DNA from: Actinomucor elegans
Lineage: Eukaryota > Mucoromycota > Mucoromycetes > Mucorales > Mucoraceae
DNA: 64,000 nt
Direction: 5' to 3'
Assembly: GCA_026027325.1 (NCBI GenBank)
Contig: JAMSLZ010000003.1
Span: 3,286,001 to 3,350,000, forward strand
Part shown: in pieces, positions 46,778-55,757 of the stretch
Layout: the number at the start of each line of letters is the position of its first letter
Numbering within the stretch: position 1 is the stretch's first letter
Program-made: the position numbers and the translations under genes
The notes under the pieces: model-generated
What the model was told of the DNA's origin: nothing
The model's database searches: none
Seen by the model: only the letters and a program-made list of their open reading frames with translations

Positions 46778-48008
46778 TTACATTAATGTTGAAGAGTTGA
46801 GACCGCCTTCGATATCAGCAACGACCATCTCGGTAACCAACTCATCAAAATCGACCTTACGCTTCCAGCCCAATTCAGTGTTGGCCTTGGTAGGATCACC
46901 CAACAAGAGCTCAACTTCAGCAGGACGGAAGTACTTGGGATCAATACGAACACGGACCTTTCCACTCTCAGCATCTTTACCGATCTCGTTAACACCCTCA
47001 CCTTCCCAAACAATGTTACGACCAGTGACCTTGAAGGCCTTTTCAACAAAGCTACGGACAGTGTGTGTTTCACCAGTGGCCAAGACGAAATCTTGGGGCA
47101 CATCTTGTTGCAACATGAGCCACATACCCTCAACATAATCACGGGCATGTCCCCAATCACGCTTAGCATCAATGTTACCGAGGTAAAGACAGTCCTGACG
47201 GCCCAAATGGATATCAGCAACAGCACGTGTAATCTTACGAGTGACAAAAGTACGGCCACGACGAGGAGATTCGTGGTTGAAGAGAATACCGTTACAGGCA
47301 TACATGTTGTATGACTCACGGTAGTTGACAGTGATCCAGTAACCATAAAGCTTGGCAACACCATAGGGAGAGCGAGGATAGAAAGGTGTAGTTTCCTTTT
47401 GAGGGGTTTCAACTACCTTACCGTAGAGTTCAGAAGTAGAAGCTTGATAGAAACGGACGCGATCACTCAAACCACAGGTACGGATAGCATCCAAAAGACG
47501 AAGAGTACCAAGGGCATCTACATCACCGGTATATTCAGACATATCAAAAGAAACCTTGACGTGAGATTGAGCAGCCAAGTTGTATACTTCAGTAGGTTGG
47601 ATTTGAGAGATGATGTGAACAAGACAGGTAGAATCAGTCAAATCACCGTGATGAAGGAAGAACTTGACACCTATAGAAAGCAATGATCAGCTATCTATTA
47701 AAAAAAAGAATCAATATTGCTTACCTTGGTCATGTCTGTCCTTATAAATGTGTTCAATACGACCAGTATTGAAAGAAGAAGATCTACGGATAATACCGTG
47801 GACTTCATAACCCTTCTCCAACAAGAACTCGGTCAAATAAGAACCATCTTGACCAGTAACGCCTATATTGGCTGTTAATACTTGTTCACACACCTATAAT
47901 AAACAACTTACCAGTAACAAGAGCAACCTTACGGGCTCTGTATTCTTCAATAGGAATAGAAGGGGAGTTACGTCCGACTTGGAGAGAAGAAATAAGGTTT
48001 TCAGACAT
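46778..48008 (-). CDS. GMD: GDP-mannose 4,6-dehydratase
   Basis: Converts GDP-mannose to GDP-4-keto-6-deoxymannose, the first step to GDP-L-fucose. Three exons (48008-47912, 47862-47725, 47670-46778; introns 49 and 54 bp) give 375 residues. It is an extended short-chain dehydrogenase: the NADP-binding motif is [20 protein letters not shown], then [10 protein letters not shown] and HHGDLTD. Catalytic residues are in [10 protein letters not shown] and the YGVAK motif. [17 protein letters not shown] and [20 protein letters not shown] are substrate-binding blocks specific to this enzyme. No GDP-fucose synthase partner is in the window. In fungi this enzyme is largely known from Mucoromycota, where fucose is part of the polyuronide wall polymers. 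A GGGCTTTTTC box lies about 95 bp upstream. Confidence 0.96.
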
Positions 48009-49670
48009 TTTTGTTAAAAGATGAGAAAGAGATGAAGAAGAAGAACAAAAAGTAAGCTGGCTCAGTTCTTATTTATTTTAGTTGGGGTAACACGACGAAG
48101 GGCTTTTTCTTTTCAGAGCCAAATAAGCCTCTTATTATTTTAGACCCAAAGAAGTGTATTTATATCATTTGCGCGTGCATCTTGTTTGAACATATAGTTC
48201 ATTACAAACACTTTGTAGACTAGTGTATGATTGTGCTACTTTCAAATGTTTCCATAGTAACATTGATAAGCCAGAGAATAAGCCATCTATATGTTACTCC
48301 AAAAAAAGACTATAGCTTGCTAATATATACTCTCCGTCACCTATCACGTATTTTATAATCCAGACTATTATTTCCAATGTCGAGCCATCATCTACTGCAA
48401 TCACTCATTGAAACAAAAAGATGATTGAGCTTGCAGAATGAAGGATGCCACTTGTTCATTTGTGCCATTTGTTGTGTCTATTCATCAGATATGCTTGTGT
48501 ACCAATGCACCTTTTATTTTCAACCGTAATAGTATTCAAGCCTTCCAACTTCCACAGGCTGTTTTGATCTTCGTCATCGTTTTGGCTTTCCGGATTTTAC
48601 GTGTGACAAGCTCATTTTGATCTGTTCCGCATGTTTTGTAAACTAACAGCGAAATTTGAACTGAGAGCACTGTCCTTTATTGCTGCTATCTATGCATTCG
48701 TTTGAGAAGCTTCTGAGATTCTTTGGGTGTAAAACAAAAGTTTATTCTTTGATATGGGCTTTGCTCATGGCGATGTTTTCCTATTGGTCTCTATAAATAC
48801 GATGGCTTTGGGGCTGGAGTTCAAATTTATTAATAGTCCTCCCTTCCAGTGGACCTGAATAGTAGCTCATTTCCTGCAATGGTACATCCACTGCCAGCAA
48901 AACCATTTCATTCAGCCTATTTTGGTCTATCATCATTCATAAAAGCTACTTCTAGTTCTTTTGTGGAGTTTGTATACTGTGTGCCCATAAAGGGCCACGT
49001 CAATATTTTTAAGCTTCTGAACAAACAATTTATATACTAAGTATTAGACGTTCATTCATTGGTGTTCAATCAATTTTTTTTTTACCAGGTAAAGTAATTC
49101 ATGAAATTAGTTTATTCATCAATGTGATGTTTGACCGAGATCACTCGAGTTGGCTTTTGTGTCAATTTTTCAGGTGCGACTGTATCTAAAATGAAAAGTA
49201 TTCTTGTAGAATATGACAGTGGCAAGCTTTCTCTTTGTAATAACAATCAAGCTGTAGAATATCATTTTATCGGAACTTGTACTTGTTTTTAGGTACATAC
49301 ATAATAATAATCAAAATCATTTGGTTTATATCTTGCCCGGAATTTAAAGGTACAGTTGTTTGATTTGAACTGTTATTACTGTGAAGGATATGGTCAATTC
49401 ACATTAACCCACCAAACTCAAAGATTGGTCTATTTACTACTACCACTCACGCCTGTAAAAAGGACAACGGTGTACAGTTACATAATAGTATACAGACGCT
49501 TCTGAGGAGGCATACTAGCACCTTGGAGATATGAAGTAGTCCAATTTTATTTAAAGAAATAGTTATATTGATGATTAACCGTATAGATGATAGCAGTTCT
49601 TTAAAAAATCCCTTTTAGAAATAAGGATGCTTCTTTTCAATTTTCTTACGGACATTATCTTTAATAGGAT
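48009..49670. other. Intergenic, AT-rich
   Basis: About 1.65 kb with a weak dispersed-motif relic near 49104-49150 (TTTATTCATCAATGTGATGT, then TTGACCGAGATCAC). A second reading frame of the next gene may end at 49615. No independent gene is seen. Confidence 0.5.
48098..48109 (+). promoter_or_regulatory. GGGCTTTTTC box upstream of GMD
   Basis: AAGGGCTTTTTC, about 95 bp upstream of the GMD start codon (gene on the minus strand). Confidence 0.3.
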
Positions 49671-50249
49671 TCAAGAGTTCTTGGAGGATTTCTGTTCGCT
49701 CTTCCTTCTTTTGCTTAGCATGCATGGTTTAGATAATGCATTGTTCAGAACAACCACTAATCTTATATACTTACAAGCGACCTCTTTCGTTCTTAAGCTT
49801 CTCTTCTGTTGTCTTCTCTTTGATTTTGACTTCTTTTTCATTCTTCTTTTCCTCATCACTGTCAAAGATAATGAAGGGTTTTTGATCAGGCAGGGAAGCT
49901 TGGTGAGCTAGTTCTTTATAAGATTGCTCTTTTCCCAAAAGACTCTCGCAATACATTTCTTCATCCATATCAGAATGATAGTGTGATTTACTTTGAAAAC
50001 GAACCTCATCATCGCTTTGGTTCGAGTCACTTGTTTGATCCGGTTCTTCTTGATTATCTTCGTACTCTGAAAATCCAAGAAATCTGTTCATCTTGTCTGT
50101 AATACTGATTTGTTCCTTCATAGAATCGGCATCTTTTAATGAGTCTACCTCCATATCCGATGTCTGTATATGCAAATCAATCTCAAATTAATAGATATTG
50201 ATCGTCTGATATTATATACGCTTGCCTCTCTACTGCTTTCGCGACTCAT
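49671..50249 (-). CDS. Acidic/charged protein of unknown function, uncertain 3' end
   Basis: Main exon 50163-49775 is clearly coding: DMEVDSLKDADSMKEQ, MNRFLGFSEYEDNQEE, a Ser/Asp-rich acidic stretch, KPFIIFDSDEEKK and a Lys/Glu-rich helix. A short first exon encodes MSRESSREAS (50249-50220); the donor may be GTATAT or, six bases earlier, a GC donor (GAG|GCAAGC). For the 3' end, the GTAAGT donor at 49774 plus a TAAG acceptor at 49714 gives a basic tail FKRRKSEQKSSKNS and about 153 residues. A different frame in the same DNA reads ILQELLNPIKDNVRKKIEKK and ends at 49615; it would need a weak GTCGCT donor. The family is not recognised. Confidence 0.55.
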
Positions 50250-51559
50250 TATCCGAAACGGAATCAACTAAGAAAATAAAGAGATACAAGTGCAAGGCCG
50301 GATATAAATAATCAAAATCATGTTGTTTGACGCGATATTACGCTAAAGCTCGCGTACACCGTGATCCAATTTATCACAAATGAAACACGGACTCTTGTGC
50401 CAATCAACATACCTTACAATATTGACCATATTTGTGGTCAACTATTAGAATCGATTCGAGCTAGATATATTATTCCACAAACACGTTTGGAATAAAACAA
50501 AAGGGTACAATAATATACGCTTGTATAGTGTTGGTACACAAATTGTGTACTAGAGATGTTAGTGAAAAAACTCTGTATTATTGCCTTTCAACCATAGAAT
50601 CCTCTTTAATATAATATTCATGTAAGTTATTGCGTTATTTTATAACAGTTATTCAACTTATATATAGACAATCAAAATGCGAAAGCATAATTTGGACAAT
50701 ACTAAACAAAACTACACTCATAGCCTTTCCTCTAACAGATCTTTACTATAGACAAATAATGATGAAAAGTGCCTCCCCCCCCCCGCTATAAGATTTTTTT
50801 AAATCTTTACTAACTGTAGGATTCCTGTATATTTATTTCTGATGCTTGTTTAAAATATTTGACAGGAATTTTGACCTACTTTTTCACAAAACTCCATCTT
50901 TAGACTTTGCAAAATAAATTAGTTTCAAAATTAGGGGCTAAGAAAATATCCTTGTATTTTTGAAATTAGGCCTTTTTTAGTGTCTTTATATTGCTCAAGT
51001 GAACCTGATTTAATGTCGCATCTAATAGATAATGTCATATTCAGAATAAATTATTCCATTTAGTACAACTATGATTTGAGTAATGTATCATGAATATATT
51101 ATGTTTGAAGATGTGTGGCAGTATAAATACATTTCTAGGCCTGATGATCTATTTACGCCTAACGATTTATAGAATCTCTCTGCCGATCTTGATCAAATGC
51201 TACATTGATGCATGGACATCCCAGACTCAGATTGTTGTGCAGTAAGTCTGGTTTTTAAAAGTAATATATACTCCGACTGTACCTGTTTCAATAAATCATA
51301 AACTACTGACTGTAATGATCCCAAATTGAAGCAAAATATAGCTCATAATACCAATATACTTTTTTTTTATTAATTTGAGAGCGATTGATTTTGTTTGGGT
51401 TGTTTAGGAGAGCTTCTTGTAAGGTCGATTTTTCAAAATTTTAACAGTACCGAAATCGGTATACCTTTTAATCAATTACTGTTATAACAGATGATAATGA
51501 ATTCAAGCATGAGTACTATCAAAAGAGAGTTAAAATAAAAGTCGAAATATTGTCACCAT
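50250..51559. other. Intergenic, AT-rich, one inverted motif copy
   Basis: About 1.3 kb with a C10 run near 50775-50784 and the motif copy at 51012-51060. No gene is supported. Confidence 0.55.
51012..51060 (-). repeat. Copy of the dispersed ~60-bp motif
   Basis: On the minus strand: ATAATTTATTCTGAATATGA, then CATTATCTATTAGATGCGAC and ATTAAATC. Confidence 0.55.
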
Positions 51560-51893
51560 TTAATATTTAAGATGATGGAGGGAGATGGACGCTGAAATAG
51601 TTCTTGCAAACACCACGGGTAGGACTACAGAAGCAGGAATTTTGAGTGAGCTTATGGCAAATTGTATGTCTTCGTCGATATTCTTCAGTAGACAACTTAC
51701 CCTGATAAATAATCTTATGATTAGGGGTTGAATGAGGCCTTAGAGTAAGTGCCTCAGATTTAGAACTTATCTCTACAGTTTTTGCATAGTCCAAAAGAGA
51801 CTGGGCAAGAGGCCAACAAAACTCAAAATGACTCAATCGGTTCTCCTTTTCTACATAGATAGATTCGTGTAGAGAATGCGCTTGCTTCAGCAA
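51560..51893 (-). CDS. Small spliced gene of unknown function
   Basis: Exons 51893-51701 and 51624-51560 with a 76-bp GTAAGT...TGTAG intron give 85 residues from the ATG at 51893. The sequence includes KQAHSLHESIYVEKENRLSH, WPLAQSLLDYAKTVEISSKS and, after splicing, IYQVLPVVFARTISASISLH. The clean splice phase supports coding. The true start may lie further upstream: the frame stays open to about 51947, and an exon at 52290-52165 could be joined, but that needs an unusually long intron of more than 250 bp. Only 12 bp separate this ATG from that of the opposite-strand frame at 51906. Confidence 0.45.
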
Positions 51894-51905
51894 TAATCCA
51901 AAAGA

Positions 51906-52163
51906 ATGACAAGCAGCGAATCTCCCATCGATGCATTTTTATGGTATCGTAAAAAAAAAATGATAGATTTTTATGGCGATTGTTCGCAATATCTACAGCG
52001 CTATTATTCTAATCGTACCAAGAAGCTTGACGAACGCCATCTTGACAAGCGGCAAGACAAAACTGAACATGCAATAAATGAAAATAAAATAAAGCGGCTT
52101 CTGTTTATGAAAAATGCAGCAAGTGTTTTATTGAGAATGCGACATGATTTTCTAACAGCATAA
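51906..52163 (+). CDS. Possible 85-residue basic protein, opposite strand
   Basis: Uninterrupted frame with coding-like composition: FLWYRKKKMIDFYGDCSQYL, then QRYYSNRTKKLDERHLDKRQ and LLFMKNAASVLLRMRHDFLT. The product would be basic and helical. No family is recognised and no intron is seen. It overlaps the minus-strand frame at 52105-52290 by 59 bp and starts next to the divergent minus-strand gene, so at least one of these three must be partly wrong. Confidence 0.35.
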   Translation: MTSSESPIDAFLWYRKKKMIDFYGDCSQYLQRYYSNRTKKLDERHLDKRQDKTEHAINENKIKRLLFMKNAASVLLRMRHDFLTA

Positions 52164-52290
52164 CAAGTTCATCCTGTTCAATGTGTTTATCGTTGATGGG
52201 AATCTTAATGTTTTCTTCTGCGTAAGAATCAAGATTAACTAATTGTTGTTTTAAAGCGTAAGGATCAGGATTCTCATCAAAAATGTCCAT
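52105..52290 (-). CDS. Possible first exon or short acidic protein
   Basis: Starts MDIFDENPDPYALKQQLVNL and continues DSYAEENIKIPINDKHIEQD, both coding-like. It then runs antisense to the frame at 51906-52163 and stops. It may be the 5' exon of the minus-strand gene at 51560-51893, or stand alone (61 residues). Confidence 0.25.
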   Translation of the reverse strand: MDIFDENPDPYALKQQLVNLDSYAEENIKIPINDKHIEQDELVMLLENHVAFSIKHLLHFS

Positions 52291-52972
52291 TGGTTCTGTC
52301 TCATTCTAGTCGTAAATATTTCCTCTACCATCTTTAAGGGTACTAACAATTTTTTTTATAGGATGAAAGATATCCGAAATTTATTCCTCACACTCTTATA
52401 TATACTGCATACAGACAGACTAATCAACTATAGATTTCTTCACAAATCTTGGTCATATGTCACATCAAATTAGTAATCCATGTTCAGAATCAATTGTTGC
52501 ATCTGACCAACCCTCAATTTGACTGCAATTTTTTCCTTTGTTGCGTCAAATGGATTGGTCATCTTTGCTAATCTATAGTAGTTTTGACCTTTCTAATAAA
52601 AGTCCTTGGCCAATAAGCAACTGAATATAGATACCAACAATAAAAGAGACAAAGGTTTCTGTGCATATTAGTCATCACAAACTAGAAACTCGTATTCCCG
52701 TCTTGTTCCGTGGCGGTAGACTCAGTATCTGATAGAGCCAATAAAAAGCTTCCTTTACTGGGACCACTACTAAGCTGTATACAGAGCTGAAACCTAAGTA
52801 ACGAGCAATTCATTGCGTAAATGACCCGTTAATATGTACCAATAGCAAGCCTCAATTTGAAAGGGAATCGTGAGAAATAATAGGATTGAAAAACGCAGAA
52901 ACTTTTAAAGTTGCACAACAGGAAGAAAAGTAAAAAGGTTGCATGATGCGATTTTTATTCTATATACAAATT
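52291..52972. other. Intergenic, one inverted motif copy
   Basis: 680 bp; the motif copy lies at 52446-52509. The rest is AT-rich with no supported gene. Confidence 0.55.
52446..52509 (-). repeat. Copy of the dispersed ~60-bp motif
   Basis: On the minus strand: AGATGCAACAATTGATTCTG, then AACATGGATTACTAATTTGA and GACATATGACCAAGATT. Confidence 0.65.
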
Positions 52973-53995
52973 CTAATTTGTACGATCCTTGATAGGTTCC
53001 CAAACAGTGCCTTCCACAGCCATTTCATTTTCAATTTCTACCTGGATCAAAGCATCCAGACAAGCTTGACCGACAACTGGTTCTAAAAGAGCAACTACGT
53101 CAGGGCTAATGAAGCCATTATTAACGCGGTCAGCAAAGACTTGCATACAACCAGCAGCTTTGATGGGTCTTGAAGGGTCACGAGCACAACGGGCCAAATG
53201 GAATAACATTGAAGTCTCCATCTCAATCGACTGAGTTTTAGGGTATTTAGTAACAATTTCGTTCAATAGGTCTTGGTTATCATCCCAGAAAGCAGGATCT
53301 TGACGGCCTTGAGAAGAGTAAAAAGAACAGCCGTCTGTATTTAAACCACCAGTGAGCACAGGACCCACATCTTGGTTCTCTGATTCAATAGGTGCAAGTG
53401 CATTTTCAACTGTAGTCGACAGGATTTCAGTCATTTGTTCATCAGCCTTGAAGTTACCAGAAAAGAGATAGGGTACATCTTTCAACTCAGGATAGACATG
53501 TTCCTCAGCAAAATAATCAATATTACGTCTGATACAATAGCCACCTGAGGGTATAATGACTGCACCAGGTGGAGCTAAATGTGAGAGTGAACCACAAGAA
53601 CCAAAGCGGATGATAGCCAAGGTACCTTCCACACTAGCACGGGTTTCACGTACAAAGAAATCCATCATCGGATTACCCATACCACTGATAAAATTATGAT
53701 CTTGTTACTAGACAAAAATAGATAATGCAGGTAAATGTACTTACATTGCCATGATAGATACAGGCACTCCTTTATATCTGCCAGTGATTGTAAGAAATCC
53801 ACGCTGACTGAGTTTTTCAAAAGTAGGGTGACCAGAGACTTCTTCAGCGTCCAAAAGCTTCGCAATTCTTCTAGCACGAACATGATCACCGACAGTCAAT
53901 ACACGGTTAGCTACATCACCCAACTTGACACTGATATGATACACTCTGTCTTCAGAATCTCTAGGGAAATTGGCATTTGAGATGGTTTCTTTCAT
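52973..53995 (-). CDS. Uridine phosphorylase (nucleoside phosphorylase family)
   Basis: Splits uridine and phosphate into uracil and ribose-1-phosphate in pyrimidine salvage. Two exons (53995-53745 and 53684-52973, 60-bp intron) give 320 residues. The hexameric nucleoside phosphorylase-I fold is indicated by VLTVGDHVRARRIAKLLD near the N-terminus, GMGNPMMDFFVRE, a phosphate-binding IIRFGSCGSLS stretch and the substrate-binding IEMETSMLFHLA block late in the chain. The layout matches eukaryotic uridine phosphorylases rather than purine nucleoside phosphorylases of the trimeric type. Substrate preference is inferred from the family. It is divergent from the nuclease-fold gene at 54155 with a 158-bp shared upstream region. 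Confidence 0.9.
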
Positions 53996-54154
53996 TTTTT
54001 TTGTTTTAATTTTAGTTTAAAGAAAAAAAGGAAGAAAAGGGAAAAAGATCAAGTTTTTTTTTATAGGGTAATCGGCCAATGAATGGCTAATACTTGCTGC
54101 GAAAGCCGTGGCTTGATAAGGTACTGCGGGTGATTTCTTCTTTTAGTTCAATCA
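53996..54154. promoter_or_regulatory. Compact divergent promoter
   Basis: 158 bp between two divergent start codons, with T-rich tracts on the uridine phosphorylase side. No TATA box is obvious. Confidence 0.4.
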
Positions 54155-54715
54155 ATGATAGTATTTAAACGAACAATTACCACCACTTCAAAGAAGGAGC
54201 TATTATCGACCTTTTTAAAACAAACAGACAAAGATGTCACTTCAACCGTATACCGAGGCAAATTGTTTGAATTGCAAACATTAGAATCCTTGTCAAATTC
54301 AACAGGCATGTCACTCTGTCATGTCGGTGGCAAAAGCGATGGTGGTATTGATCTTCGAGGACAATGGTTCAATAATACCAACATCGTGGTTCAGTGTAAA
54401 AACACTAAACAAGGTTGTACCCCAGACCATATTCGAGAACTGATGGGTACGGTGATAGCTTCTACTTCACCGAGAAAAAAAACCATAGGAATTTTGTCAA
54501 CTGTCGGTCATAGACATTTTACTCGAGACGTGATTGCTCATTTTAATGCAAGCCCTATTCCCCTTGGTTTAGCTACGATACAAGATACAACACTCAAGAC
54601 ACTCATGTTTAATAAGAAAGCTCAATCAATTTTGAAAGGGCTCAGTATTACAACTCAATATGATTCACTAGGTAATGAGACACTGTTTATTGATATACCC
54701 TCTACAATGAAATAA
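54155..54715 (+). CDS. RRG7-like protein with PD-(D/E)XK restriction-endonuclease fold, probably mitochondrial
   Basis: A single-exon gene of 186 residues. The N-terminus (MIVFKRTITTTSKKELLSTF) looks like a mitochondrial presequence. The core has YRGKLFELQTLESL (conserved Glu), VGGKSDGGIDLRGQW (Asp of the PD motif) and IVVQCKN (the xK element), the order seen in Mrr-like nuclease domains and in the fungal RRG7/DUF2034 family, whose yeast member is needed for respiratory growth. HIRELMGTVIAS follows. All three catalytic positions appear intact, so nuclease activity is possible, but none is shown here. The compact gene has no intron. The neighbouring uridine phosphorylase is not functionally linked by any sequence sign. 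Confidence 0.85.
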   Translation: MIVFKRTITTTSKKELLSTFLKQTDKDVTSTVYRGKLFELQTLESLSNSTGMSLCHVGGKSDGGIDLRGQWFNNTNIVVQCKNTKQGCTPDHIRELMGTVIASTSPRKKTIGILSTVGHRHFTRDVIAHFNASPIPLGLATIQDTTLKTLMFNKKAQSILKGLSITTQYDSLGNETLFIDIPSTMK

Positions 54716-55094
54716 ATAACATTTGTATGCCGTATATTTTTGTTTTTTTTTACCGGTGATTATGGCGGAGTCTGCTACAAAGGCATGGTCATTACGACTT
54801 GGTTATCATTCAACAACTACTTTGGAATAACGGACCGAAATAACTGAATGATTTCCAGGCAAAATATTGAAAAAGAAAAAAAAAAAAAAAAAAAAAAAAA
54901 GCACGAGCTAGCTTTGATAATGTTATACCAATGCATAAGGGTGTTGGAATGCTTTGTGTAGTGGATTTAACACCTCATTTGTTTCTTTATAGGTTTGTCC
55001 CTCCTATTGAATACCCAAAATTGCGTAGTTAAAAAGAATACCTATAGTAGAAATCAAATTACTGTTTCTAATCTTCTCTTGTCCAATATGGGTA
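54716..55094. other. Intergenic with poly-A tract
   Basis: 379 bp between convergent genes. Contains A24 at 54877-54900. Nothing else is seen. Confidence 0.6.
54877..54900 (+). repeat. Poly-A tract (A24)
   Basis: Uninterrupted run of A preceded by AAAAAG. Could be a retroposition tail or simple slippage; no target duplication was seen. Confidence 0.85.
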
Positions 55095-55757
55095 TCAAAG
55101 GTTTTTATTATCAAGAGTTTCTCCTACGTGTCTGGTAAATGTCTGATGCTGAAATTGCTGCTGCTGCTGCTGCTGCTGTTGTAAGCTGCAATAGTGAACT
55201 TTTAAATGTCTTCTCATGTTACTCTGAACACTAAACCTTCTACCGCACCCGGGCTGCGGACACACATGTGGCTTTTCGCCTGTATGAGATAATATATGAA
55301 TACGCAAGGATGATGGCCTGGAAAAGGTTTTGAGACATTGATTACACTTATATCTATTCAGCGGAATATCCGATGAAGTACGTCTATGGACACGAGGGGG
55401 ATCGACGGGATATTCTGATGCAGAAGATCGCCGTAGAAAATGATCAGAATATGATCGATTATGTGGTGAGCGATGCTTTGGTTGCTGGTGAGGGGGCACA
55501 TCGCTGTCCATTTCCGTATGATTCGTGTAGCGTTCATTTAGCGATAGTGGAGTGTCATATTGCCGTTGGTTCAAGCAAGAAAGATGATGTCGGCCATGAT
55601 GCAAAATAGCAGGCTCTGAGCTATTCTTATCTAAAATTGCCAAGTTAATGTATAGATATCATTTCTTGGCCCTTTTTTTTATACCTATTTTCATAAGAGG
55701 TAAAGGTCTATGAAGTATATCTTGAATTGGAGGAAGATGAACTCTGGCACTATCCAT
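55095..55757 (-). CDS. C2H2 zinc-finger transcription factor
   Basis: Two exons (55757-55685 and 55630-55095, intron 54 bp) give 202 residues. Residues about 120-175 carry two tandem C2H2 fingers: YKCNQCLKTFSRPSSLRIHI with LSHTGEKPHVC linker, and CPQPGCGRRFSVQSNMRRHL. This two-finger arrangement with a CPxPGCGRRF second finger is common in Mucoromycota regulators. The N-terminal region is His/Ser/Arg rich and probably disordered, starting MDSARVHLPPIQDILHRPLP. A glutamine run (Q9) follows the fingers. The target genes are unknown. Confidence 0.85.

Noticed and set aside
46783..47412. 209-codon minus-strand frame inside GMD
   Set aside because: Alternative-frame shadow of the GMD last exon, which has all family motifs in the other frame.
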